From: DASQPR01 sp963831705 | GTDB lineage: Bacteria; Actinomycetota; Actinomycetes; Mycobacteriales; Micromonosporaceae | Assembly: GCA_963831705.1 (NCBI GenBank) | Contig: CAWHRE010000010.1 | Location: 186,001-250,000, forward strand | Length of the DNA stretch: 64,000 bases | Direction of reading: 5' to 3' | Part shown: positions 8,917 through 19,216 of the stretch, piece by piece | Layout of the letters: each line of letters opens with the position of its first letter | How positions within the stretch are numbered: the stretch's first letter is position 1 | The notes under the pieces: model-generated | Databases searched by the model: none | What the model was told of the DNA's origin: nothing | What the model saw: only the letters and a program-made list of their open reading frames with translations | Translations under genes and position numbers: made by a program

Positions 8917-8978
8917 GTTGATCATGGGGTTGTTGCTGGTATCTGGGAACAAATGGCAGCAACAACCCCATGATCAAC
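8917..8978. repeat. Long perfect palindrome between the MFS and tetR-like genes
   Basis: A perfect 22-bp inverted repeat: left arm 8917-8938 begins GTTGATCATGGGGTT, right arm 8957-8978 ends AACCCCATGATCAAC, with an 18-nt spacer. It starts 4 bp after the MFS stop. Its ends match the pattern GTTGATCNTGGNGTT shared by other intergenic palindromes in this window. It could act as a terminator in either direction, but has no T-run. Confidence 0.75.
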
Positions 8979-8991
8979 GCTTGGATTGATA

Positions 8992-9009
8992 CTGACTGTT
9001 CGCTCAGTC
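8992..9009 (+). promoter_or_regulatory. TetR-type operator before the tetR-like gene
   Basis: TGACTGTTCGCTCAGTCA is a palindrome with 6-bp arms; including one flanking base on each side, the core is ACTGACTG-N6-CAGTCAGT. It is centred about 38 bp upstream of the regulator's GTG start, a usual place for autorepression. Confidence 0.65.
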
Positions 9010-9038
9010 AGTTTGGGGTGTCAGGTAACCTGGCTGCC

Positions 9039-9611
9039 GTGACGAAACGAACGCCCGAGCTGCGGCTGGAGGAGCTCCTCCGAACCGCGTGCGACGTAAT
9101 CCTCGCACGCGGCCTGCCGAATACCCGGACGGCGGACGTCGCCAGCGCGGCCGGGGTCAGCCAGGCGCTCGTGTTCTACCACTTCGAAACGAAGGACAAG
9201 CTGCTCGCGCAGGCATTCGCGTACGCGGCCGAACGCGATCTCGTGCAACTCGACGAGATCATGGCGGCGAGCCGAACGCCGCTTGTGAAACTCCGTCAGA
9301 TTCTCAAGGTCTACACGCCGACCGGCAACTCGAAAGCGTGGGCAATGTGGATCGACGGCTGGGCCGAGTCGATGCGCGTCCCCGAGCTGGAGGCCGTCTC
9401 CCGCCGCCTTGATCTCCGGTGGAAAGAAGCGCTCACCGACGTGATCGCCGAAGGAGTCGCTGCCGCTCAGTTCACGTGCGAGGACCCGCGCGGCGCGGCG
9501 TGGCGCTTGATCGCGCTCATCGATGGGCTGGCGGTCCAGATCACGGCGCACAAGGACGTGATCTCGCAGCGCACGTTGACCGCTTGGATCCGGACCGCCG
9601 CCGCGAACGAA

Positions 9612-9641
<30 letters not shown>
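9039..9641 (+). CDS. TetR/AcrR-family transcriptional regulator
   Basis: 200 residues from GTG 9039. The in-frame upstream start at 8970 is rejected because it would place the operator inside the gene. The N-terminal helix-turn-helix (TRTADVASAAGVSQALVFYHF) has the conserved FYHF end and is followed by ETKDKLLAQAF; the C-terminal ligand domain is family-typical (BetI-like length, W.DGWAE). It probably represses itself and the MFS gene just upstream. Its 3' end overlaps the convergent acyl-CoA dehydrogenase gene by 30 bp. Confidence 0.9.
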
Positions 9642-10679
<1,038 letters not shown>

Positions 10680-10781
10680 TGGGGGTGTTCCCTTCGAGAG
10701 GCCGAACTCCAGCCCCAGAAACCTAGCGCCACCTGCGAGTCTACTGCCCCGGAGCGGATCGGCACAGTTCCTGCGATCCGG

Positions 10782-11843
10782 CTACCGGGACAGACCCCGC
10801 AGGGTTTCCACGGTGAGGGCGCCGAGCGTCGGCAAGTGATAGCCGCCTTCGTGCACGGCCACGACAGGTACGTCCAGCTCAGCGATGATCGAGCCGGTCC
10901 GCCGGTACCCGTCGAACGTCACCCGCAACGGGCTCTCCGGATCATCCGCGGCGGCATCGACACCGAGCGAGACTACGACCGCCTGCGCACCGTACGCGTG
11001 GGCGGCCGCACACAGGTCGGTCAATCCGGCCAGCCACACGTCGTCCCCGGCGCCCGGCGCGATCGGGATGTTCCGGTTGGCGCCGAGCCCGTCCCCTCGG
11101 CCGATCTCGTCGGCGAATCCGGCGTAGTGCGGGAACCAACCCTCGCCCGGGTCGACGTGGACGGATCCGTAGAACACGTCCGACCGGTCATAGAACAAGG
11201 CCTGCGTACCGTTGCCGTGGTGGGCATCGACGTCGATCACCGCGACCCGATCCACGCCGGACGCCCGGAGTGCCGCCGCCGCCACACCCGCGTTGTTCAG
11301 ATAACACGAGCCGCCGAACGCGTCCCGGGTCGCGTGGTGGCCGGGTGGGCGGCAGATCGCGTACGCGACCCGGGCTCCCCCGGCGACGAGATCCGCGGCT
11401 GTCAGGGCGGCGTCGATCGCGGCTCGGGCGGCGCGCCACGTACCGGCGCCGACCAGCGTCATCGTGTCGTAGCAGTAGCGCCCGGCGCGGGCGTGGGTCG
11501 CGACTGGCTCCCGTACCGGCAGGCCGTCGAGCATGCCGCCGGTCGGGAACACGTACGGGACGACGTTCTCCTGTCCCGGATCGACCGGATACCCGCCCGC
11601 GACCCAGGCCTCGTGGACGGTTTCCAGGTGGTGCAGCAGCCCGGCCCCGTGCACCGATCGGAGGATTTCGTCGCCGTGTGCCACCGCCGGGACGATCGTC
11701 GCGCCGGCATCGACAACCGCGTCCCGGATCACGGTCGCGCGCTCGGGCAACTCAGTGCCCGGCGTGGACACGCCGACCCAGATCTCCGCACCCGGCACGT
11801 GATCAAGTGTTTCGGGGGCCCAGACCACTGGAAGATCCAACAT
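10782..11843 (-). CDS. HDAC-like deacetylase / amidohydrolase (class II histone deacetylase family)
   Basis: 353 residues of the arginase/deacetylase fold, a zinc enzyme removing acetyl groups from acyl-lysine or acetylpolyamines. Key motifs are visible: RPPGHHATRD with the active-site His pair, GGSCYLNNAGVAA, the metal-binding DVDAHHGNGTQ, SVHVDPGEGWFP, the second metal Asp in GVDAAADDP, and the late HEGGY. ATG 11843 is chosen because GAGG lies about 10 nt upstream (AGTGAGGTTGAGTGC); a longer form would run into the divergent peptidase gene. The substrate cannot be assigned. It is divergent from the P1 peptidase with 38 bp between starts. Confidence 0.9.
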   Translation of the reverse strand: MLDLPVVWAPETLDHVPGAEIWVGVSTPGTELPERATVIRDAVVDAGATIVPAVAHGDEILRSVHGAGLLHHLETVHEAWVAGGYPVDPGQENVVPYVFPTGGMLDGLPVREPVATHARAGRYCYDTMTLVGAGTWRAARAAIDAALTAADLVAGGARVAYAICRPPGHHATRDAFGGSCYLNNAGVAAAALRASGVDRVAVIDVDAHHGNGTQALFYDRSDVFYGSVHVDPGEGWFPHYAGFADEIGRGDGLGANRNIPIAPGAGDDVWLAGLTDLCAAAHAYGAQAVVVSLGVDAAADDPESPLRVTFDGYRRTGSIIAELDVPVVAVHEGGYHLPTLGALTVETLRGLSR

Positions 11844-11881
11844 GCACTCAACCTCACTGTCGTAACGGTTACGCTGCCCTG

Positions 11882-12979
11882 ATGCCACGTGTTGCAGACC
11901 TTGGGATCAAGATCGGACGAATGGCGTCCGGACCGACGGCGTCGATATCGGACGTACCCGGGGTCGGCGTGGGACATGCCACGGTCTGGCGCGACGAAGC
12001 GGATCCGCCGGTCGGGCGGGGTATCGCGCGTACCGGCGTGACCGTGATCGATCCCGGCGGCAACCTTTTCCGGGAGCCGATTCCAGCCGGGGGTGCGGTG
12101 CTCAACGGCGCCGGGGAATGCACCGGATTCCTCGCCGCACAGGAGTGGGGGCTGCTTGAGACGCCGATCTTTCTGACCTCGACGATGCAACTCGGCCGCG
12201 TGTACGACGCCGCCTGCGAGCTGCTGATCGAGGACGAGCCGGCGATCGGCGACGAGGACGTGATCATCCCGGTCGTCGCCGAGTGCGACGACAGCTTCCT
12301 CAACGATGCGCGGCGCATGCAGGTCAGCCGGGACGACGTGAAATCCGCGCTGTCCGCCGCACGCACGGCCGCGGTCGGTCCGAGGTCCGCACCCGCGGAA
12401 GGTTCGGTCGGCAGTGGTACCGGCATGAGCTGCCTCGGCTTCAAAGGCGGCATCGGGTCGGCATCGCGGTTGGTTGGGGCGTACACCCTGGGGGTTCTGG
12501 TTATGACGAACTTCGGGGAACGCGAACGTCTCACGATCGACGGCGTTGCCGCCGGTCGGTTGCTGCCGGCCACGCCCGCGGATCGGGCGACCGCGCCGGA
12601 CGCGGGGTCGTGCATCGTGATCGTGCTGACCGACGCGCCGCTGACCGCCGCGACGTGCCAGCGGCTCGCGCGCCGGGCCGGGCTCGGGCTGGCGCGAACC
12701 GGGTCGGTCGCCACCCACGGCTCCGGCGAGATCTTCCTGGCCGCCGCGACCGGATTGCGGGTGCCGCGAGGTGCCGCTCCGACGCGCGCGCCGATCGAGT
12801 CCTCGGACCTGAATCCGTTCTTCGGCGCGGTCGTGGACGCGACCGAGGAAGCGGTGCTCAACAGCCTCCTCCAATCCCCGACCGTGACCGGCCGTTCCGG
12901 CAACAGCTCCGAGGGCCTGCCCGCCGCGCAGCTCGCGGCCCTGTTGCGCACGCACCGTCCGCCCGCAACCCCCAGTTGA
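11882..12979 (+). CDS. P1-family peptidase (DmpA/BapA-like aminopeptidase)
   Basis: 365 residues of the self-processing Ntn-type P1 peptidase family (S58), which cleaves N-terminal residues, including D- or beta-amino acids in some members. Typical landmarks are ISDVPGVGVGHATVW near the start, GGAVLNGAGECTGF, the central GTGMSCLGFKGGIGSASR before the predicted cleavage/nucleophile region, VLVMTNFG, and RTGS.ATHGSGEIF near the end. ATG 11882 follows the divergent deacetylase start. The stop codon TGA (12977-12979) lies inside the left end of an intergenic repeat. Confidence 0.9.
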   Translation: MPRVADLGIKIGRMASGPTASISDVPGVGVGHATVWRDEADPPVGRGIARTGVTVIDPGGNLFREPIPAGGAVLNGAGECTGFLAAQEWGLLETPIFLTSTMQLGRVYDAACELLIEDEPAIGDEDVIIPVVAECDDSFLNDARRMQVSRDDVKSALSAARTAAVGPRSAPAEGSVGSGTGMSCLGFKGGIGSASRLVGAYTLGVLVMTNFGERERLTIDGVAAGRLLPATPADRATAPDAGSCIVIVLTDAPLTAATCQRLARRAGLGLARTGSVATHGSGEIFLAAATGLRVPRGAAPTRAPIESSDLNPFFGAVVDATEEAVLNSLLQSPTVTGRSGNSSEGLPAAQLAALLRTHRPPATPS

Positions 12980-12996
12980 TCCTGGTGTTAGTTAGC
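12975..12996 (+). repeat. Single degenerate end of the GTTGATC palindromic repeat
   Basis: GTTGATCCTGGTGTTA at 12975-12990 differs by one base from the left arm of the perfect element at 13150. No clean right arm is found before 13110, so this looks like a decayed or partial copy. It supplies the stop codon of the P1 peptidase gene. Confidence 0.6.
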
Positions 12997-13149
12997 GCCT
13001 CGACGGGGTGTCGCATGAGGATCGCTGATCTTGGCGCGAGTGTCGTTCCACTGCTGTGATCATGGCGATTTGATCACCTTCCAAGTCCAAGATCTGAGAT
13101 CAACTCGACGCGGACCGTCGCACTTTCGCCCGGCCGCCGCGGCGTCGAA

Positions 13150-13200
13150 GTTGATCCTGGAGTTATTTGCGCGACACGCCTAACCAACTCCAGGATCAAC
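13150..13200. repeat. Intergenic palindromic repeat, 51-bp copy
   Basis: Perfect 15-bp arms GTTGATCCTGGAGTT (13150-13164) and AACTCCAGGATCAAC (13186-13200), 21-nt centre. It spans the 3' end of the convergent peptide ABC ATPase gene, whose last codons (VDPGVG, stop) are read from the repeat. Related copies lie at 30660 and 63288. Confidence 0.85.
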
Positions 13201-14250
13201 TTGGTTTTTAGGGGTGCTGAGCAGGTGGCAGGCGGCCTGGTGGGAGTCGGTGATCTGGAGGATGGGGAGCGCATCGGAGATGCACCTCATCTCCACGCCG
13301 GCTTGGTGCGCGGTGCCGTCCAGGAGCGCTGGGCAGCGCGGATGGAAGCGGCACCCGTTCGGGATCCGGGTCGGGTCGGGTGCCTCGCCATGCAGCAGGA
13401 CCGGCGGCTCGCCGCCCGCATGCGTACCATTGCCGGCCACCGCGAGCAGCGCCTTCGTGTACGGATGCTGCGGATTGGCGAGCACCTCCTCGGTCGGTCC
13501 GATCTCGACGATCCGGCCGAGGTACATGATCGCGATCCGGTCGGCGATGTTCCACGCGAGGCCGAGATCGTGTGTGACCACGAGCACGGACAGACCCATC
13601 TCGTCCCGCAGCCGAAGCAGCAGCGCGAGGATCTCGCCCCGGACCGAAGCATCCAATGACGAGACCGGCTCGTCCGCAATGATCACCGACGGTTCGAGCG
13701 CGAGCGCACCCGCGATCACCACTCGCTGGCGCTGACCACCGGAGAGTTCGTGCGGGTACTGCAGGAAGAAGTGCTCCGGCGGCCGCAATCCGGCGCGGGA
13801 CAACGCATCCGCGACCAGCGTTTCTTCATCCCCCGGTACATTGTGGATCCGCAAGCCCTCGGCCACGGCCTCGTAAATCGAGTGCCGCGGGTTCAACGCG
13901 CCGGTCGGGTCCTGCAGTACGAGCTGCACGTGCCGCCGGTACGCGCGGAGCGCCTTCGTCGAGTAGTTCAGCGGTTCACCCTGGTAGAGCACCGAACCGC
14001 CGGTCGGCTTCTCAAGCCCGAGCAGCGTACGGGCGAGCGACGTCTTGCCGCAGCCGCTCTCCCCGGCGAGCGCGATGATCTCGCCCGGCCGTACGTCGAG
14101 ATTGACGCCGTCGACCGCACGCGCGTCGACACCCCGGCGCACGCCACGCCCGGTGAACGTGAGGCGCAGATCCACAGCTTCGAGTACCGGTGGTTGCCTT
14201 GATGCGGATCGTTGGCTCACAACACGTTGGGTCACAGCAGGTTGGGTCAC
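13180..14250 (-). CDS. dppF: Oligopeptide ABC transporter ATPase, DppF/OppF type
   Basis: 356 residues. Nucleotide-binding motifs are intact: Walker A GESGCGKTSL, signature LSGGQRQRV, Walker B VIIADEP, and a switch His in VVTHDLGL. The C-terminal oligopeptide extension with its Cys cluster is present (NGCRFHPRCPAL). It is the last gene of a five-gene importer; its ATG overlaps the preceding ATPase gene in an ATGA. The natural C-terminus has been replaced by codons from the palindromic repeat (ending VDPGVG), a small change past the domain. Confidence 0.93.
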   Translation of the reverse strand: MTQPAVTQRVVSQRSASRQPPVLEAVDLRLTFTGRGVRRGVDARAVDGVNLDVRPGEIIALAGESGCGKTSLARTLLGLEKPTGGSVLYQGEPLNYSTKALRAYRRHVQLVLQDPTGALNPRHSIYEAVAEGLRIHNVPGDEETLVADALSRAGLRPPEHFFLQYPHELSGGQRQRVVIAGALALEPSVIIADEPVSSLDASVRGEILALLLRLRDEMGLSVLVVTHDLGLAWNIADRIAIMYLGRIVEIGPTEEVLANPQHPYTKALLAVAGNGTHAGGEPPVLLHGEAPDPTRIPNGCRFHPRCPALLDGTAHQAGVEMRCISDALPILQITDSHQAACHLLSTPKNQVDPGVG

Positions 14251-15278
14251 AGCAATGCCTCATCCCGGACGTTGACGCAAGCCGCCTGATGCTCAGCCGC
14301 GTCATGCTCAGCCGCGTGACGATCAGCCGCATCAGGACCGGACACCGTGCGAGAAGGCCACAGCTGGACCGAGGTTGACGAGCACTCCTCCCGAACCACC
14401 GGGCAGCGTGGATGGAACGTGCAACCGCTCGGCAGATCGGTCGGGTGGGGCGGATCGCCGCCGAGGCCGCTCGGCGCGTACCGGGACGACGGATCCCCGA
14501 TCGTCGGAAACGCACCGCCGAGCGCCTTCGTGTACGGGTGCCGCGGTGATCCGAACACGTCGGCGGTCGGTCCCTGCTCGACCACCCGCCCGGCGTACAT
14601 GATCGCGGCTCGGTCGCACGTACGGGCGAGAACCGACAGGTCGTGCGTGATCAGGATCAGGCCGAGGTCCATGTCCTTCACGAGGCTCGCCATCAGTGCC
14701 AGTACCTGAGCCTGCACCATCACGTCCAGCGCGGTGGTCGGCTCGTCCGCGATGATCAGCTTCGGACGACAGGCCAGCGCCATCGCGATCATGACGCGTT
14801 GCTTCTGGCCGCCGGACAGCTGATGCGGATACTGATCCATCCGGGACGACGGGATGCCGACCTGTTCCAGCAGTTCGGCGACGCGCTTGCGGGCCGTACG
14901 CTCGGACACTTTCTCGTGCAGCAGGATCGGCTCGGACAGTTGCCGGCTGATCTTCTGGACCGGGTTGAGCGAGCTCATCGCGCCCTGGAACACGATCGAC
15001 GTATGCGCCCAGCGCACCGCGCGCAACTCCCCCGGTTTCATCGTCAGCACGTTGCGGCCGTCGAGCAGGATCTCGCCGGTCACGGTCGCCGACTTCGGCA
15101 GTAGCCGCAGGACGGCGCCGACGATCGTCGACTTGCCACAGCCGGACTCGCCCGCGATCCCGAGCGTCTGACCGGCGTCGACGGTGAGGTCGACGCCGCG
15201 TACGGCGGGCACCGGGCCGCGGCCGGCGTCGTACGAGACCGCCAGATTCTTGGTTTCGAACAGTGTCACCGGGCTCAC
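14247..15278 (-). CDS. dppD: Oligopeptide ABC transporter ATPase, DppD/OppD type
   Basis: 343 residues from GTG 15278, which overlaps the preceding permease stop in a GTGA; longer frames only shadow the permease gene. Walker A GESGCGKSTI, signature LSGGQKQRV, Walker B LIIADEP and the C-terminal oligopeptide domain (SGCTFHPRCPVV) are all present. With DppF it forms the ATPase heterodimer on the cytoplasmic face. Confidence 0.94.
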   Translation of the reverse strand: MSPVTLFETKNLAVSYDAGRGPVPAVRGVDLTVDAGQTLGIAGESGCGKSTIVGAVLRLLPKSATVTGEILLDGRNVLTMKPGELRAVRWAHTSIVFQGAMSSLNPVQKISRQLSEPILLHEKVSERTARKRVAELLEQVGIPSSRMDQYPHQLSGGQKQRVMIAMALACRPKLIIADEPTTALDVMVQAQVLALMASLVKDMDLGLILITHDLSVLARTCDRAAIMYAGRVVEQGPTADVFGSPRHPYTKALGGAFPTIGDPSSRYAPSGLGGDPPHPTDLPSGCTFHPRCPVVREECSSTSVQLWPSRTVSGPDAADRHAAEHDAAEHQAACVNVRDEALL

Positions 15279-16195
15279 CGTCCCTGTAGCCGTGGGTTGA
15301 GAACCTTTTCCAGCGCGTTGCCGCACCAGGTGAACGCGAGCACCACGAGCACGATCGCGACGCCCGGCGCGACCAGATAGCTCCATGCGCCAAGCGATGC
15401 GGCCTGGTTGTCCTTCGCGTTGTTCAGCATCGAGCCCCACGAGATCGTGAACGGGTCGCCGATGCCGAGGAACTGCAGCGCCGATTCCGAGAGCAGTGCG
15501 GCCGCGATGGTCAGCGTGGCGTTGGCCATGATCAGTGGCATCAGGTTCGGCAGGGTGTGCTTGATCATCTGATGCGCGTCACCGGCGCCGAGCGCCTTGG
15601 CCCGCTCCATGTATGGGCGCTGCTTGATCGACAGCACCTGCGCGCGCAGGATCCTGGTCATACCGGGCCAGGACGTGACGCCGAGAACCAGAATGATCTT
15701 GATCGGCCCGTTGCCGATGAACGGAATCGGCAGCGCGGACAGCACGATCACCAGCGGCAGGAACGGAATGACCAGCATCCAGTCGTCGAACCGCATGATG
15801 AGTGTGTCGATCCACCGGCCGAAGTGGCCGGAGACCATGCCGAGAAACGTACCGATCACGAGCGCGATCAGGCCCGCGCCGAAACCGACCAGCAGCGTCT
15901 CGCGCGAGCCGACGATCAACTCGTCCAGCACGGAGACTCCGCGCTCGTCGGTGCCGAGCGGCGCGTGCCACGACGGGTGCTCGAACGGCAGCGCGGTCAC
16001 CTTCGTGATGTCCAACGCGTCGGGGTGGACGAGCAGCGGCGCGAACAGTGCGGTCAGCACCGCGATCGACAGCACGATGATGCCGGCCTTGCCCTGGCCT
16101 TCGGCCCAGAGTGCCTTCCAGGTCCGGGCAAGAGCGGCGCGGCGACGGCGCCAGACAATGGAACCGGAGCGGGATGTCACGGCTTCGGTCGTCAT
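15275..16195 (-). CDS. dppC: Peptide ABC transporter permease, DppC type
   Basis: 306 residues with an N-terminal Arg-rich stretch, a first membrane helix at about 35-55, the periplasmic loop containing HPLGTDERG-like residues (HAPLGTDERGVSVLDELIVG), and the ATPase-contact loop ERAKALGAGDAHQMIKHTLPN. Six helices are predicted. Start and stop both overlap neighbouring genes by 4 bp, showing tight coupling in the operon. Confidence 0.94.
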   Translation of the reverse strand: MTTEAVTSRSGSIVWRRRRAALARTWKALWAEGQGKAGIIVLSIAVLTALFAPLLVHPDALDITKVTALPFEHPSWHAPLGTDERGVSVLDELIVGSRETLLVGFGAGLIALVIGTFLGMVSGHFGRWIDTLIMRFDDWMLVIPFLPLVIVLSALPIPFIGNGPIKIILVLGVTSWPGMTRILRAQVLSIKQRPYMERAKALGAGDAHQMIKHTLPNLMPLIMANATLTIAAALLSESALQFLGIGDPFTISWGSMLNNAKDNQAASLGAWSYLVAPGVAIVLVVLAFTWCGNALEKVLNPRLQGR

Positions 16196-17253
16196 AGCTC
16201 CCTCACCCGCGGGTCGAGCACACCGATCAGGATGTCGGCCACCAGGTTGAACACGATCACGCTGGCCGAAAACAGCAGGAACAGCCCGCGCAGCAGCACG
16301 AAGTCACGGTTCTGCACGGCCTGCTCGGTCATCGCGCCGAGGCCCGGCCAGGAGTACACGTACTCGACCGTGACGGCGCCGGAGATCACGAATCCGAAGT
16401 ACAGCAGGATCTGCGTCACGGCCGGGAGCAGCGCGTTCGGGACCACGTGCCGCTTGCGTACGAGTACGTCACGCAGCCCCTTCGCGCGCGCGGTCTGCAC
16501 ATAGTCCTGATTCATCTCGTCCAGCATCGACGAGCGCATGACCAGCGAATACTGCGCAAGGTAGGCGAGCGTGAGGGTCAGACACGGCAGCGCGAGATGC
16601 CACGCGACATTGAGCCACCCGGCCGGCGACGATTCGTCGATGCCCGCATCGACCATGCCGCCGGTCGGGAAGATGCCCAGGCCGACCTGGTCACCGCCGA
16701 GGAACAGCAGCAGCATGATGCCGAGCCAGAACTCCGGCATCGCGTACAGCGCGACCGCGGTGCCGTTCGAGAGCTTGTCCAGCACGCTGCCCCGGTGCCA
16801 GGCGCCCCAGATGCCGAGCCACGTACCGAGCACCGACGACAGAATCGTCGATACGCCGACCAGCAGCAGCGTCGGCCAGAGCGCCAGGCCGATCTCGTGC
16901 GACACCGGCGCGGTGTAGGCGAGTGAGTCGCCGAGATTGTGATGGATGATCAACTGGCTCAGGTACTTCTGGAACTGCACCCAGGTCGACTGGTCGAGGC
17001 CCCACTTGTGGCGCAGCGCGGCCAGTGCCTGCGGCGACAGGTGCCGGCTGCGGCCCAGGATCTTGGCCGGGTCACCGCCCATCACGTTGAAGAGCACGAA
17101 ATTCAGCACAAGTACGCCGAACAGGCTCAGCGCCGCTCCGAGGACTCGGCGCGCGATGAGCAACGGAACGCGCGCCGACCGCCGGAACGTTGCGGAGCCG
17201 CCGCCGGGAGTGGTTGCCACTCCCGGCCGGCCGGCCTGAGCCAGGGTCGCCAT
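16192..17253 (-). CDS. dppB: Peptide ABC transporter permease, DppB type
   Basis: 353 residues with the family's GDPAKIL segment after the first helix and the ATPase-contact loop YVQTARAKGLRDVLVRKRHV. It carries an N-terminal extension of about 30 low-complexity residues. It pairs with the DppC-type permease and lies 6 bp downstream of the binding-protein gene. Confidence 0.93.
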   Translation of the reverse strand: MATLAQAGRPGVATTPGGGSATFRRSARVPLLIARRVLGAALSLFGVLVLNFVLFNVMGGDPAKILGRSRHLSPQALAALRHKWGLDQSTWVQFQKYLSQLIIHHNLGDSLAYTAPVSHEIGLALWPTLLLVGVSTILSSVLGTWLGIWGAWHRGSVLDKLSNGTAVALYAMPEFWLGIMLLLFLGGDQVGLGIFPTGGMVDAGIDESSPAGWLNVAWHLALPCLTLTLAYLAQYSLVMRSSMLDEMNQDYVQTARAKGLRDVLVRKRHVVPNALLPAVTQILLYFGFVISGAVTVEYVYSWPGLGAMTEQAVQNRDFVLLRGLFLLFSASVIVFNLVADILIGVLDPRVREL

Positions 17254-17259
17254 CGGCGA

Positions 17260-19170
17260 CTACTCCCGCTCGTCCGCGGTCGAACGGCGACGCATCAGTA
17301 CGACACCGAGGACCACGACGATCACCAGAACCGCACCACCGACCCCGATCAGCAGGCCCGCACTGCCGCCGCTGCTGCTCGACGCCGCCTTGGCGGGCAC
17401 CTTCTTGATGTCGACGTTCAGGTAGGTGTACAGCCCGTCCTGGAAGAATGCGCCGCCGCCCTGCAGCTCGATGCCGGTCCACTTCGCCGAGTTGTACGCC
17501 TCGAGCGAGTCCGGGTAGTAGAGCACGATGTACGGCGCGTCCGTGTAAAGCAGTTGCTGCATCTGCTGGACGTCGGCCTGACGTACCGCCGGGTCGAGGT
17601 CGGCGGCTTGCTTCGCGTACAGGTCGTCGTAGTCCTTGTTGCAGTAGAACGAATCCGACCAGCCCGCCACCGGCGCCTTGGACGTGCCGCTGTCCCGCTG
17701 ATCGCAGGTCATCGTGGAGAGCTGGAAGCTGGGGTCCGGCTCGACCGACCAGTCACCGAACGTGAGGTCGTACTCCGCGTTGCCGGCCTCGTTGATCACC
17801 TCGTCATATGAGACGAGCTTCGGCGTGACCTTGATGTCGACATCCGCGAACCAGGCCACGATGTACTGCACCGACGCCTTGTAGTCCGGGTCGTCGTTCG
17901 GCGCCAGGAACCGGAGATTCATCTCCTTGTGCGTCGCCGGGTCGATCCGGAAGCCGGCCGCGTCCTTCGTGTACCCGGCCGCGTCGAGTTCCTTGGCCGC
18001 TTCGGCTGGGTCATACGTGTACGGCGACGTCGGCTTGAACGTCCAGTCCGGGTAGCCGGACGGAATGATCGACGTGCCGACCGTGCCGTATCCCTGGAGG
18101 ACCTTGGAGGTGAGCAGCGGGAGGTTGATCGCGTGCGTGATCGCGGTGCGGAATTTCGGGTCCTTCATCGCCGGGATGCCGTTGCCGACCGGCTGGTTGT
18201 CGGTGGTCGCGCCACCGGTGTTGAACGCGAGGTACTGGAAGTCCGCTCCGATAGCCTTGATCCGGGTGATGCCCTTCGCATCCGACAGCGACTTGTAGTC
18301 GTTCGTATTGATGCCGCTCACCGCGTCGATCTCACCCTTGCGCAGCGCCTGGATCATCGCGTCGTCATCGCTGAAGATCCGGTACACAAGGTAGTCGATC
18401 TTCGGCGCGCCGCCCCAGTACTGCTTGTTCGCCTTCAGCCGGATGTACTGGTCTTTGACTCGCTTGTCCAGGGTGAACGCGCCCGAGCCGACCATCGCGG
18501 AGTTCTGGAACGTGCCCGGGTCATCGACCGACACGTTCTTCCAGATGTGTTCGGGCAGGATCGGCGCCCAGAGCTGCGTCATGATCGCGTCCGGCGCGGA
18601 CAAGTGGAACACCGCGGTCGTGGCATCGGGCGCATCCACGCTCGTGATGTTCTTGACGTAGTTGTAGTAGGTCCCGTTCGGGTCCTTGATGTCGCGGTTG
18701 ATGGTGTACGCGACGTCGGCCGCGGTGAGCGGCACGCCGTCGGACCAATTCACGCCAGACCGGATCGTGAACGTCCAGGTCTTGCCGTCGTCCGAGTGTG
18801 TCCAGGACGTAGCGAGCCCGGGCACCGGGCTGTAGTCCTTCTGCGACCAGCCTTCCAGCAGGTCATACACGTCGCTGTAGATCTCGTAGGACATCACAAG
18901 CTGACCCGAGTACGGGTTCGCCGAGTCCATGTCGCTGAGGTAGCCGATCGTGAACGTCTTCGAGCCGGCCACGATGCCGGAGTCGGCGGACGAGCTCGCG
19001 CTCGGACTGACCGGTGCGCTCGGTGACGGAGACGTGGACGTGTCGGCGGCGGCCGGCGTCGACACCATCGCGAGCGCGGCGATCGCCGTGAGGCCTGCCG
19101 ACGTGACAATGCCGAGGCGGCGGCGCTTGTACTGGTGCTCGAGAGAGGCGGCGCGGGGGGTGAAGCGCAT
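17260..19170 (-). CDS. dppA: Peptide-binding protein (SBP family 5) with a C-terminal membrane anchor
   Basis: 636 residues from ATG 19170, which has GGAGG 6 nt upstream. The N-terminus has a basic region and a Sec signal (LGIVTSAGLTAIAALAMVST) with no lipobox Cys. The family 5 domain fills most of the protein, with SWTHSDDGKTWTFTIRSGV typical of peptide/nickel binding proteins. The C-terminus has a Ser/Gly linker, a membrane helix (about residues 605-626) and RRRST. It is therefore anchored by its C-terminus and not by lipid. It is the first gene of the importer operon and divergent from an oligopeptidase gene. Confidence 0.92.
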   Translation of the reverse strand: MRFTPRAASLEHQYKRRRLGIVTSAGLTAIAALAMVSTPAAADTSTSPSPSAPVSPSASSSADSGIVAGSKTFTIGYLSDMDSANPYSGQLVMSYEIYSDVYDLLEGWSQKDYSPVPGLATSWTHSDDGKTWTFTIRSGVNWSDGVPLTAADVAYTINRDIKDPNGTYYNYVKNITSVDAPDATTAVFHLSAPDAIMTQLWAPILPEHIWKNVSVDDPGTFQNSAMVGSGAFTLDKRVKDQYIRLKANKQYWGGAPKIDYLVYRIFSDDDAMIQALRKGEIDAVSGINTNDYKSLSDAKGITRIKAIGADFQYLAFNTGGATTDNQPVGNGIPAMKDPKFRTAITHAINLPLLTSKVLQGYGTVGTSIIPSGYPDWTFKPTSPYTYDPAEAAKELDAAGYTKDAAGFRIDPATHKEMNLRFLAPNDDPDYKASVQYIVAWFADVDIKVTPKLVSYDEVINEAGNAEYDLTFGDWSVEPDPSFQLSTMTCDQRDSGTSKAPVAGWSDSFYCNKDYDDLYAKQAADLDPAVRQADVQQMQQLLYTDAPYIVLYYPDSLEAYNSAKWTGIELQGGGAFFQDGLYTYLNVDIKKVPAKAASSSSGGSAGLLIGVGGAVLVIVVVLGVVLMRRRSTADERE

Positions 19171-19216
19171 CGGGTCCTCCGTTGGATGAACGTTCACGGC
19201 AAGCTACGGTGCGTGC

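Noticed and set aside
13150..13200. Simple terminator reading of the palindromic repeat
   Set aside because: No T-run, and the copy at 63288 lies between divergent genes, so termination cannot be its general explanation.
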